Source of the DNA: Synergistaceae bacterium
GTDB lineage: Bacteria > Synergistota > Synergistia > Synergistales > Synergistaceae
Direction: 5' to 3'
Assembly: GCA_031273805.1 (NCBI GenBank)
Contig: JAISRE010000015.1
Span: 1 to 38,919 of the forward strand
DNA: 38,919 nucleotides
Shown here one piece after another: positions 25,846 through 35,473 of this stretch. The stretch's first letter is position 1; the number at the start of each line of letters is the position of its first letter. Below the pieces are notes generated by a model that had not been told where the DNA came from, ran no database searches, and worked only from the letters and a program-made list of their open reading frames with translations. Made by a program: the position numbers and the translations under genes.

Positions 25846-27405
25846 ACTCTCCAGTTGTCGCACGACGTCTATGACCGTGCCGTCGCGCCACTCTACAACC
25901 CCGACAATTCGATCAGTCGTATGAACCGGTTCCATCGAGCCGCTCAGCCCGCGCGCCCTGTCTGCAAGTTCATCGATGGAAACGAGAGGAGTATCATCTC
26001 CGCAGTTGAACTCCTGCCATGACTCCATTAAATCCTTGCGACGCGGATTTATAGTCACGCCGTACTCAGTGACAATCGCGTCGACCACCTGGCCGGGAGT
26101 CGTCAAGGTGTGCACTCTATCCACGACACAGGGTATTCGCCCGCGAAGCAGAGGCTGAGCGATTATGGTGAGCTTAGCTCCCGCAGCTGTGTCCTGGTGT
26201 CCTCCTATCCCGTGAAGCAACGCTCCGTCAGCCTCCGTGTTGACGTTGGCGTTGAAGTCCACATCAACCTCTGTGGCGCCCAATATGACAACGTCAAGCA
26301 TGTTCACGGCCGCTCCGCAGTTCCAGGGATTGGCGTACCAGTCCGCCGATATCTCGATATGGTCAGAGTCACACGCTATGGACTTCACTGCGTCGAGGTC
26401 GAACGACTGGACGTCCATCAACTTTTTGACAAGCCCCTCCTTGAGAAGATCGACAAAGTAGCCGGTAATGCCGCCTAGTCCGAAACTCGCCCGGATATCT
26501 TTGCGCCTCATAGCCTCCTTCATGAACGCGGTAACCGCAAGCGGTATGCCGCCTGCTCCGGTCTGAAAGCTGATGCCGTCCATAAAATAAGGCGACGACT
26601 CGATCAGGCTGGACGCGTATTTAGCTATCAAGAGCCGCAGCGGGTCCTTGGTGACGCTGGTGGTGCCCGATACGATTCCCGCAGGGTCTCCAATTTTTTC
26701 GCACACCGCGACGAAATCGACATAGATACCGGGAATGGATATGGGAGAGATCGGGTAGCTTTGAAGGTTGTCGGTAACCGCTATAACGCAGTCAGCATAC
26801 TCGGCGTCGGTAAAGGCATACCCTATGGAGCCGCACGCGGATCTGCCCATTCGACCGGAGATATTGCCGGTTCGGTCTGCGGCAGGGGCCGCAATGAAGG
26901 CGGCGTCTATATGAACTTCGCCCGATATCACCGCTCTGGGCCTGCCGCCGTGACTGCGGAGGATGACCGGAGTATCCATGCCCCCCTCCGACACTAGCTG
27001 ACCTATCGGGCCATTCACGGACCCCATTATCCTGCTGACCACCCCGCTCTTTATGTGGGGAATTATATTTTTGTGAATCCCAAAAAGAGCGGTTGGGAAT
27101 ATGGTCAGGTCTCGTATGCCCATCTCCGCGCAGGCGTCAATTACTTGATTCACCACATAATCGCCATTGCGCAGATGATGATGAAAGGAGATCGTCATGC
27201 CGCTCCTGATGCCAGCGGCGGATATTGCGTCCTTTATTCCGCCCGCAACCTTGCTTCCCCCGTTCGGCACAGAGGCCCTGATTCTCCCTCCGCTGCGGCG
27301 CGCGTCAGGTTTGCGCGCGAACGGTCCTTCATATAATTTGCCGGCGGTGTCGCCGTAACCATCTATTCGTGTCGGGATGTCCCTATTTGCAGCGTTTACA
27401 GGCAT
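25843..27405 (-). CDS. citF: Citrate lyase alpha subunit
   Basis: GMTISFHHHLRNGDYVVNQV, GGHQDTAAGAKLTIIAQPLLRGRIPCVVDRVHTLTTPG, C-terminal VVEWRDGTVIDVVRQ. Confidence 0.95.
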   Translation of the reverse strand: MPVNAANRDIPTRIDGYGDTAGKLYEGPFARKPDARRSGGRIRASVPNGGSKVAGGIKDAISAAGIRSGMTISFHHHLRNGDYVVNQVIDACAEMGIRDLTIFPTALFGIHKNIIPHIKSGVVSRIMGSVNGPIGQLVSEGGMDTPVILRSHGGRPRAVISGEVHIDAAFIAAPAADRTGNISGRMGRSACGSIGYAFTDAEYADCVIAVTDNLQSYPISPISIPGIYVDFVAVCEKIGDPAGIVSGTTSVTKDPLRLLIAKYASSLIESSPYFMDGISFQTGAGGIPLAVTAFMKEAMRRKDIRASFGLGGITGYFVDLLKEGLVKKLMDVQSFDLDAVKSIACDSDHIEISADWYANPWNCGAAVNMLDVVILGATEVDVDFNANVNTEADGALLHGIGGHQDTAAGAKLTIIAQPLLRGRIPCVVDRVHTLTTPGQVVDAIVTEYGVTINPRRKDLMESWQEFNCGDDTPLVSIDELADRARGLSGSMEPVHTTDRIVGVVEWRDGTVIDVVRQLES

Positions 27406-27409
27406 AGTC

Positions 27410-28288
27410 TCAACCTCTGTTCTCAGATTTGCCCATCTGTCCCGCGCGCTCCAGAGTAAACTCTGCGCGGCGTATCACAGGAGCGTCAATCATTCGTCCG
27501 TCAAGGGCCACTGCGCCGAGTCCCCGCTCCGCAGCTTCTTTCGCAGCCGCCACTATCCTTTGCGCGGTATCGATCTCTCTGTCCGTAGGGGTGTATATCT
27601 CATGAATTATAGGTATCTGGCTCGGATGAATGACGCTCTTGCCATCGAAGCCCAGTTGTTTCACAAAACCGGCCTCTCTTCTCAGGCCATCCCCGTCGGA
27701 TATATTTGGAAACACGGTATCGAGCGCGTCGACCCCTGCCGCGCGCGCGGCCACAATTAACATTCGCCGGACCCATTCGAGCTCCGTACCCTCTTTACTG
27801 CGGCTGGTGCGCAGATCAGCGGCCAGATCCTCGCCCCCGGGGATTATAGCCGTCACCCTTGGCGATGACTTAGCTATATCATAAGCATTCCATACGCCCA
27901 GCGCGGTCTCGAGCAGGCAAAAAATTTTAGTGCTGCCCACCTGAACGCCGGATTTCGACTCGACAGATGAGATCTCCTCGTCCAGATCTTTAACGGCCTG
28001 AGGCGTCTCGACCTTCGGAGCGCGCACACCTGAAACCCCCTGAGGCACCACGAAGGATATATCCTCCCGCCAAAGATCAGTTTCAGTCCCATTGATGCGC
28101 ACTGTAACCTCGCATTTCCCAAACTCGCCCCGTTTTAACACGTCACGCGCCAAAATTCTCGCCGCATCCTTTTCATGCCTGCTGACCGAGTCCTCCAAAT
28201 CTATTATCAAACCATCCGGCTTGAAGAGATGCCCGCGCAGCAACATGTTTGGATTGTTGCCGGGAAGATAGAGCATTGTCCTCCTCAT
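27410..28288 (-). CDS. citE: Citrate lyase beta subunit
   Basis: MRRTMLYLPGNNPNML, DGLIIDLEDSVS, IPGGEDLAADLRTSRS, GFDGKSVIHPSQI. Confidence 0.95.
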   Translation of the reverse strand: MRRTMLYLPGNNPNMLLRGHLFKPDGLIIDLEDSVSRHEKDAARILARDVLKRGEFGKCEVTVRINGTETDLWREDISFVVPQGVSGVRAPKVETPQAVKDLDEEISSVESKSGVQVGSTKIFCLLETALGVWNAYDIAKSSPRVTAIIPGGEDLAADLRTSRSKEGTELEWVRRMLIVAARAAGVDALDTVFPNISDGDGLRREAGFVKQLGFDGKSVIHPSQIPIIHEIYTPTDREIDTAQRIVAAAKEAAERGLGAVALDGRMIDAPVIRRAEFTLERAGQMGKSENRG

Positions 28289-28575
28289 GATTCGTATACA
28301 CCGATGAAACGTAAATATGCAGCCTCCACGCGCGCACCGAGCACCACGTCAATGGCTCCGTTATCCTGCACATCCACTTTCAGGCATGCATCCTGTGAAG
28401 CGCCAAGCGACTCCAGCACATCGGCGACCTTAGCTTGCATAGCCGCTTTGAACCTTGCCGCACTGATGCCGGATATCTCAATTATCATGGGGCAGTCCGA
28501 CTCCGCTATGGTCACGCGGCAATCCATAGACTCAACCGTCCCAGCCTGTGCTACCTTTATGGCAGATGCGTCCAC
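28285..28575 (-). CDS. citD: Citrate lyase acyl carrier protein (gamma)
   Basis: 96 aa, KVAQAGTVESMDCRVTIAES..., ATGA overlap with citE. Confidence 0.92.
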   Translation of the reverse strand: MDASAIKVAQAGTVESMDCRVTIAESDCPMIIEISGISAARFKAAMQAKVADVLESLGASQDACLKVDVQDNGAIDVVLGARVEAAYLRFIGVYES

Positions 28576-28676
28576 GTTCTGTCCTCCTTATTATTTAGAA
28601 GCCTGATATCGTAATAGCACAGATTATTTTATTGCCAGTTTTTTTAAAAAAAGAGAGTAAATTGGCTCAATACAAT

Positions 28677-30872
28677 TCAGGAGATAGTGTATTTTACCTC
28701 CTTTGGAAAATGAACGAATTTGCTCTCAAATTCATTATAAGGCATAGGCGCCGCAAAAAGATACCCCTGGCCATAATCACAGCGGGCGCTTTTTAAAAAT
28801 TCCAGCTGATCCTCGGTCTCCACTCCCTCGCATACTACCTTTACGCCTATTTGTCCCGACATGTCGACTATGCTCTTTATAATCTTTTTGCTCCTCTCGG
28901 ATGTCACCGTCTCCTTCAGGAACTCCTTGTCGATCTTCAGCACATCAACCGGTAGTTCGCGAAGCGTATTGAGCGATGAGTAGCCCGAACCAAAGTCGTC
29001 CATGGAAATGGAGAAGCCCATTTTCTTGATCGAGTGCAGCAGCGAACGAATTGACTTGTAATCCTTGCCGAATAGAGCGCTCTCCGTTATCTCGAACTCA
29101 ATATATCGATGCGGCACATGATATCTGTCGATTACATTCGACAGTCTCGCAATATAATTTGGGAACGCCAATGTGACTCTGGAGAGGTTTACGGATATCT
29201 GATATGGAGTAAAGCCGTTATCGAGCTCTCCCTGAATCATTTGCAGCACTTTGGAGAGCATGAAAAAATCCACCTCGACTATAAAACCGTTATTCTCAAA
29301 GATAGGCACGAAAGCATCCGGAACAACGAACCCCAGCTCCGGAGAACTCCATCGAACGAGCGCCTCTCCTCCGCTGCATATACCTGATGATATACTCCAC
29401 TTCGGTTGAATATACAGCAAAAACTCCTCGTTGTTGAGGGCCTGGAACATATTTTTCTCTATATTTTTCTGCGCGCTCAGACGCTTTTGAAGGTCTTTGC
29501 AGAATACCACGTCATTGGGCCAGTGCAGTGTTTTCGCATCCTTCATAGCCAGCAGCGAGGCATCGAAGGAGTTTCTGAACATCTCCGGGTCTCTGTTGAC
29601 GCCGCAGACGCCAAATTTGAAGGATACCATCTGCCGATATTCCGTTCCCAGGATATCCGACACAGCGTTCATCAAATTTTTCCTGAGGTCGTCTATCATA
29701 TCCTCCGTCTTTCTCGACAGAGCGACGAAAACGTCGCTGTTGAGCCTTACCCCGCAGTGACAGTTCGATTTCAGCACGCCGGCCACAGCGCGAAGCAGGT
29801 TGTCTCCCGCTTTGAAACCGAACATGATGTTAAATCTATTAAAGTTTGCTATATCTATACATACCAGACAGTAATCCTCGGGCGAGCGATCCTCCAGAAA
29901 TTTTTCCACACTCAAATGCATGGACAGGCCATTTCCAAGCCCCGTGAGATTGTCCAAGCTGTTTTCCATGCGGCTGCGGACTCTGATATCATACCTCCAA
30001 CGCACGCCTATGAGCACTATTGTTATAATCAGCATGAGCAGAAGTACGAGGAATAAAGACGCGGCCTTACGTATGGAGGCTGAGAGCGTTTGCAGCGATG
30101 GCGTCGAAAAATATGCCCCTATCAGCCATCCGGCGGGCTCATTCAGCAGCATGTATGCCCTGTATCCCGGACCGCTGTCAAATGGCTCCACGAACTGAGT
30201 CCGGTTAAGCCTGCTGAATGTTGAAAGCCCCCCAGCCACTATCCCTTCATCGACATCCTCATCCCCCGATCCATTCAGGAATGAGGCGGATTTATTGCTC
30301 AGCTCGTCAAAGATCGAGATGTAACCCTTCTGCGGGTACAGCCCGGAGATGAGTTTCGAGGCGAAGCTCTCCTTGCTCTCGACATGCGCCAGGTAAAACT
30401 CGAACTCCGAGGGCACAGGCGCCAACAGAACCACGTTATTTATCCCACGTTCACGGTCATAGACCGTAGCGGCCATCCACCCCTTTTGAAAGGCATCAGG
30501 GTCGAAAGAGTGTATTTTAGAATATTTGACGCCGTCAGAGCGGTACACATTTCCCTCGAGATCCATGATAGCGAGCATGGAGCCTTTATCTGGGTTCTTT
30601 CCCCACCGTCTCTCCAGATCACTCAGCGCCCTCAGCGCGCCGTCCATATCGGCGACGTCCTTAAAATCTGTGGACTCCGCCATCGCGCTGAGTATCTTCG
30701 ATTCGTACTCGATGATCTGACGCGCCTCTCTATACGCGGTGTTGATCATTGTGAGCACCGCCTGGTGCGAGTAGTCGTCGATCGATTTATCGATTATGCT
30801 GATCAGCGTAGCACAGATCAATATTATCAAAATAGAGATCACCATGAATAGGCGAGAGAGTTTAACATCCAT
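28677..30872 (-). CDS. Membrane-anchored GGDEF(degenerate)-EAL protein, likely c-di-GMP phosphodiesterase
   Basis: Two TMs flanking a sensor region; GGDEF site reads RLNSDVF; EAL domain with EALVRW, EFEITESALF, MDDFGSGYSSLNTLRELPVDVLKID, CEGVET. Confidence 0.9.
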   Translation of the reverse strand: MDVKLSRLFMVISILIILICATLISIIDKSIDDYSHQAVLTMINTAYREARQIIEYESKILSAMAESTDFKDVADMDGALRALSDLERRWGKNPDKGSMLAIMDLEGNVYRSDGVKYSKIHSFDPDAFQKGWMAATVYDRERGINNVVLLAPVPSEFEFYLAHVESKESFASKLISGLYPQKGYISIFDELSNKSASFLNGSGDEDVDEGIVAGGLSTFSRLNRTQFVEPFDSGPGYRAYMLLNEPAGWLIGAYFSTPSLQTLSASIRKAASLFLVLLLMLIITIVLIGVRWRYDIRVRSRMENSLDNLTGLGNGLSMHLSVEKFLEDRSPEDYCLVCIDIANFNRFNIMFGFKAGDNLLRAVAGVLKSNCHCGVRLNSDVFVALSRKTEDMIDDLRKNLMNAVSDILGTEYRQMVSFKFGVCGVNRDPEMFRNSFDASLLAMKDAKTLHWPNDVVFCKDLQKRLSAQKNIEKNMFQALNNEEFLLYIQPKWSISSGICSGGEALVRWSSPELGFVVPDAFVPIFENNGFIVEVDFFMLSKVLQMIQGELDNGFTPYQISVNLSRVTLAFPNYIARLSNVIDRYHVPHRYIEFEITESALFGKDYKSIRSLLHSIKKMGFSISMDDFGSGYSSLNTLRELPVDVLKIDKEFLKETVTSERSKKIIKSIVDMSGQIGVKVVCEGVETEDQLEFLKSARCDYGQGYLFAAPMPYNEFESKFVHFPKEVKYTIS

Positions 30873-30878
30873 GACGCA

Positions 30879-31928
30879 TCACCTGTTTTCCCTCGTCTCT
30901 TTCTTCCTGTCGTACATTCTGTGATCCGCTTCGTTTATCATTTCGTGAAGTCCAAGCTGTGAAACATCGCCTATGCAATATCCCACCGAGAAATTTATCT
31001 TTTCCAGCTCATCCACATAAAGCAAGTTGTACGAGATCACACGCTCATTGACATTCGTCAGGAAACTCGATGCCATTTCCTCATTGCCATGCCTGAATAT
31101 CGCAATGAATTCATCACCGCCGTAACGCCCCACAAACCCGAATGACTCTCCCTCCTCCTTGAGAATACGACCGAGAGCCAGGATATTCTTGTCGCCTCCC
31201 CGCCGTCCAAACTTCTTATTGGCGCTTTTCAGATCATTCATGTCGAATACGAATACCGCAACGTCGTCATCCGGCGGCGAATTCGTCATACACGTTATCT
31301 CCCTCTCGCAGCTCGTCCGGTTTGGCAGCTGAGTCAGAGCGTCCTCAAACGCTATCTGTCCCAGAGATTCCGCGTTCAGTTTCAACGCGCGGGAATAAAC
31401 ATATCCCGCCAGTCCGTACAACAACAGCAGAAAGAAGACGACATCAGCGAATATGATATAATTCAACGACTTTGATATCTTGTTCTCGATATCCGCCTCA
31501 GCCAATCCGACGGTTCTGTCCACAAGGTCGAAAAATGACTCGCTCAGCATATACAGACGAGAGCAGTCCTCCGTTTCGCGAGCTCTGTGAACCTCACTCA
31601 CTATATCGACCCAGCGTCTCTGTACTTCCATCATGTTGCCCTTAAAAACTTCGCTGTCCAGCTCGTTGAGGTTGTTTATTCTGCCGCCCTCCAACAGTTC
31701 TTTTATGATAAAATCAATCCTGGACATCAGCTCGTCGTCACGATATCCCGCCATTTCCTTTTTGATCAGTCTCTGCGTACCCCCTCTTACAATGCCCGCG
31801 TAGTTCACTATCCTTGCGTTGCCCTGAAGCTGTATGATCGACTTAATTGACAGGATGCTGGTGCCAAGGAAAAGCAGGATCATTATCAGTATTGCAATGC
31901 TGTCTTTCTTGCGGAGGAGAGTTTCCAT
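30879..31928 (-). CDS. Membrane-anchored diguanylate cyclase
   Basis: Two TMs, DALTQLPNRTSCE, intact GRYGGDEFIAIF, FSVGYCIGD. Confidence 0.93.
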   Translation of the reverse strand: METLLRKKDSIAILIMILLFLGTSILSIKSIIQLQGNARIVNYAGIVRGGTQRLIKKEMAGYRDDELMSRIDFIIKELLEGGRINNLNELDSEVFKGNMMEVQRRWVDIVSEVHRARETEDCSRLYMLSESFFDLVDRTVGLAEADIENKISKSLNYIIFADVVFFLLLLYGLAGYVYSRALKLNAESLGQIAFEDALTQLPNRTSCEREITCMTNSPPDDDVAVFVFDMNDLKSANKKFGRRGGDKNILALGRILKEEGESFGFVGRYGGDEFIAIFRHGNEEMASSFLTNVNERVISYNLLYVDELEKINFSVGYCIGDVSQLGLHEMINEADHRMYDRKKETRENR

Positions 31929-32112
31929 TCAATATCGCCCTGCCTTTGCAAAATAAGCTGCTAATATTATATGTTAAAGCAAGATTCACCATCAAAGTCA
32001 AAAACGAAACAAAAACCCGGAGAAATACTGAAAAAACAGCAGGCAATATCTTTGCATACAGAGAGTATAATCAGTGTGCGAAAAAAAATTTTTTTGAAAA
32101 TGAGGAGACATT

Positions 32113-32727
32113 ATGGCAAGAACGATGGTATTTATAGATCATATGAATTTCCAAATTGCGTTAAGCGCGCTATACAATCCAGAGTCCGCGCCACGTCTGG
32201 ATTACAACGAACTCCCGAGACAGATTGTAGCGCATGCAAACGCCGGCGAACTTATGAAGACGATACTCTTCATACCCAAGCCGGATGACTTTCTGATGCA
32301 GGATGAGGGGCTGGAAAAGTACTATCTTTGGGCGACGGGAATGAGGGTTCAGCGCAACTTCGACGTGATAGAGGGCGACTATATGGCGCGCCCTACGAAA
32401 TTAAACGGGAGCATGAATATTAAAGATGGGGAGAGTTATTACAAGGTCGAAAAGGGTACTGACGTAAACATGGCCATAAATTCTCTGCGCATGGCTTTTT
32501 TCAATGCGTACGACTCTGCGATCTTTGTGAGTGGAGACACTGATTATATGCCCATATATGAGACTTTGAGAATGATTGGAAAGTTAGTAATGATAGCGGT
32601 GGTTAAAGGACAGTACATAGGGCGGCTGATACCGTGCGTGGATGGATACATCAACCTCGATAAGATCTTTTTCGAAAAATGCACACTGCGTGAAAAATCA
32701 GAACGCCGCAACGCCAGAGGGATTTGA
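32113..32727 (+). CDS. NYN-domain (LabA/DUF88-like) putative RNase
   Basis: MVFIDHMNFQIAL, KGTDVNMAINSLRMAF, SAIFVSGDTDYMPIYETLRMIGKLVMI; RBS aaaatgaggagacatt. Confidence 0.85.
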   Translation: MARTMVFIDHMNFQIALSALYNPESAPRLDYNELPRQIVAHANAGELMKTILFIPKPDDFLMQDEGLEKYYLWATGMRVQRNFDVIEGDYMARPTKLNGSMNIKDGESYYKVEKGTDVNMAINSLRMAFFNAYDSAIFVSGDTDYMPIYETLRMIGKLVMIAVVKGQYIGRLIPCVDGYINLDKIFFEKCTLREKSERRNARGI

Positions 32728-32753
32728 ACGCAAATTTGCTGTGCGGCATAAAT

Positions 32754-34088
32754 TCAATCGGACTCGACAGGCTCATCCAGCTCGTCATAATGGACGACAT
32801 CACCGAGGTTATCGAGAATCCAGTCCGCCGCGCGCCTGGCCTCGTTAAAACCATCATGGTCTATATCGAGCTGTTCGTCAAGCGGGGCGAACGGAGAGAG
32901 CTCGTCCCGTCGGCGTTCGCGTATCCAATCCCTGAACTCGATCAAAAGGTCCATCTTTATAAATTTTTTAAAAGTTTGATCGAAGCGAGGTACTCCCCAC
33001 AGCGCCCTCCGGGGAAGAAACCCCGCCGATACCAACAGGGACGTCGCTCTCTGCATATTCCGTTTGATCGCGCCCACGCGCTCCGTGCGCAGCAGCACAG
33101 CCCGGTGCCCTGCCGTAACAGCTTCGGAGACCATGTTGACGGAATCATCTGTGACGAATATCTCATCGCAGGCGCCAAGCATAGCGGGCACCGGATTTAA
33201 CGGATCCGAAGAGGCTATAAGGAGAAATCGCACGCTGGAGCTATTGGCCGCTATTCTTCGGAGAGCGTATTCCGCAGCAGGCGACGTTCGCCTGCTGGTC
33301 GCGATGTAGAGATCGACACTGATGCGCTCCGCCTCATGGAATATTCTGCCGATCTGTTTGTATATCCACTCGGCGGAGATGCGATAATTTTTGTCGTCAC
33401 CTCCGATGAGTATTCCCCACCTGCGCTCACGCGTCGGGGGAAATTCGCGCAACAGCGATTCTCCCACAAGACTGAGTTCCTCTCTCACGATAAGGTTCGG
33501 CGCTCCGACGGTGGTCAGGACATTGGAAACATCTTTAGGGCAGTCGTGCTCCGGCACGATCGCAAAGTCAAACGGCGCGGTACCTATAACACCTGGCGTC
33601 ATTATCGTGATGCAGGTGCAGCGCCATATATAACCTATAGCAATATTGTAAAACGAAGCCATCGTTCCCGCAGAGAGAAGTATCAGCGACGTGGTGTCGC
33701 CCGCCCTGATGTTGCGCTCCAACAGCCACTTGCCCAGGGTGCGCAGCGCATTTTCCCCCTCTGCCAGAGCCAGCCAGTCGCGCGCTCTGCGCCTATTGCC
33801 CTCGAGCAGCTTGAACGCCGCGCCACGGGCTTTGCGGCGTCTGATACCCTTGAGGTCCGGCACTTCGAGTTCCAATATCTCGGCGTCAGTGCGTTTCGAC
33901 AGCCACGCCGCGACGCCTCTGCTCTGGTTGAGATGTCCCCTTATTCCGTCGCTCAAGATAACGACGAGCTTCAAATTTGGAGAAGGCGGCCTATTCACGC
34001 GGGACACCCGTATGATAGGGTCATCCCAATCATCCGCCCCTCCATGTTTTTTTTTAGCAGGCCGCTTGTCATCGGCGGACATCGTCAA
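32754..34088 (-). CDS. ELM1-like (mitochondrial fission ELM1 family) putative glycosyltransferase
   Basis: LVVILSDGIRGHLNQSRGVAAWL, GGDDKNYRIS, TSRRTSPAAEYALRR, FVTDDSVNMVSEAVTAG. Confidence 0.85.
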   Translation of the reverse strand: MTMSADDKRPAKKKHGGADDWDDPIIRVSRVNRPPSPNLKLVVILSDGIRGHLNQSRGVAAWLSKRTDAEILELEVPDLKGIRRRKARGAAFKLLEGNRRRARDWLALAEGENALRTLGKWLLERNIRAGDTTSLILLSAGTMASFYNIAIGYIWRCTCITIMTPGVIGTAPFDFAIVPEHDCPKDVSNVLTTVGAPNLIVREELSLVGESLLREFPPTRERRWGILIGGDDKNYRISAEWIYKQIGRIFHEAERISVDLYIATSRRTSPAAEYALRRIAANSSSVRFLLIASSDPLNPVPAMLGACDEIFVTDDSVNMVSEAVTAGHRAVLLRTERVGAIKRNMQRATSLLVSAGFLPRRALWGVPRFDQTFKKFIKMDLLIEFRDWIRERRRDELSPFAPLDEQLDIDHDGFNEARRAADWILDNLGDVVHYDELDEPVESD

Positions 34089-34153
34089 TCACCACCTTCC
34101 GGAGCAAATTATATCGTATCGCCAAACTTGTTACGACACCGGCAACTCCCAAA

Positions 34154-35473
34154 TCAAATTATTGGAACGTATGGCCTTCTTAGCGTCCAGAGATCACTGA
34201 TCGACTCCCATGCCCGTTGAGAAGCTCCTGTCCGCCCTATGAAGTAATCTCTGCCGCGTTTTGCCGACTCACGCACTCCCGCGTCCAGGACGGTGGAGAG
34301 CAGCACGCGCTTCATCTCGTCCGAGTCGCGTACGAGGTGTGAGGCGCCGATCTCGTCCAGTTTCAAAGTCGGCGCCAAGAAGTCCTCCATGTGAGGACCG
34401 TGAAGTATCGGTTTGCCCCAGCTTGCCGGTTCCAGTATGTTCTGTCCTCCCTTTGAAACCAAGCTGCCTCCGATAAAAGCGGCGTCTGCCACGCCATACA
34501 GCTCGAAAAGCAGCCCTATGACGTCTATAACAACTATATCGGGAGGATCGGGACGCCCTGGTTCAAGCTCCGAAAAGAGCGCCGCTCTTCCAAACGGCTC
34601 GGAGATTTTAACAATCTCGCGAGCCCGTTCCGGGTGACGAGGCGCGATTATAAGGCGAGCGTCTCGGATGCCGGCGTCGGATTTAAACGCGCTGAACGCG
34701 CTGAGCGCCATCCTCTCCTCGCCCTCGTGTGTGCTGCCTGCTGTCAGGCAATATGTATCGTCCCCAATATAAAGGCGTCCGCGCAACTCGTGATTATCCT
34801 TTGACACTGACTCACTGCGGGCCATAATCGCGTCTATCTTGCAGTCGCCTATGACCTTGACATTTTGGTCGACACCGATTGCGGCAAGACGTCTCGCATC
34901 CTCATCACCGCGCGCAAGAATCAGGTCGAACAAGCTGTACGCGTTTTTGAGGCAGCAGCGTAATAATTTGGCGCGGGCTGCGGTGCGGTCTGAGATTCGC
35001 GCGTTGAGGAGGCATGTCGGGACGCCGCGCGAACGCAGCTCCGAGAGCAGATTGGGCCAGACCTCTGTCTCCATTGTCACGTATATTGACGGATTTACGG
35101 CGCTGCAGGCCCTCCGCACAATAAAGGGGATGTCCCAGGGAGCGTAGAAGTGGGATGTCATCAGTTCGCCAATCACATGTGAAGCGCTTTTTGCCCCTGT
35201 TTCGGTAACGGTAGAGACGAAAACCGCGACGTCAGGCGCACGCTCTGCCACAACTGACACGAATGGGCTGGCGCCCTGCACCTCGCCCACGGATACCGAA
35301 TGCAGCCACAGAGTCAGACCGTCCGGCGCCTGCCTGAATTTTTCGATTTTATCCGTGGAATATATGCCGCATCGCTCGTCAAAGCCAGTTGAATGCCCTC
35401 TTTCGAGAGGCCCGCGTATAAGTGGAAATATCGCGCTTGAGAGTAACCCATATGCGCGAAGGGCAAAACTCAT
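34154..35473 (-). CDS. waaA: 3-deoxy-D-manno-octulosonic acid transferase
   Basis: LWLHSVSVGEVQGASPF, ETEVWPNLLSELRSRGVPTCLLNARISDR, GSTHEGEE, APRHPERAREI, GGSLVSKGGQNILEPASWGKPILHGPHMEDF. Confidence 0.95.
   Translation of the reverse strand: MSFALRAYGLLSSAIFPLIRGPLERGHSTGFDERCGIYSTDKIEKFRQAPDGLTLWLHSVSVGEVQGASPFVSVVAERAPDVAVFVSTVTETGAKSASHVIGELMTSHFYAPWDIPFIVRRACSAVNPSIYVTMETEVWPNLLSELRSRGVPTCLLNARISDRTAARAKLLRCCLKNAYSLFDLILARGDEDARRLAAIGVDQNVKVIGDCKIDAIMARSESVSKDNHELRGRLYIGDDTYCLTAGSTHEGEERMALSAFSAFKSDAGIRDARLIIAPRHPERAREIVKISEPFGRAALFSELEPGRPDPPDIVVIDVIGLLFELYGVADAAFIGGSLVSKGGQNILEPASWGKPILHGPHMEDFLAPTLKLDEIGASHLVRDSDEMKRVLLSTVLDAGVRESAKRGRDYFIGRTGASQRAWESISDLWTLRRPYVPII

Noticed and set aside
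33336-34220. 294-aa and overlapping 169-aa plus-strand ORFs
   Set aside because: Antisense to the ELM1-like gene and waaA 3' end; unconvincing composition.
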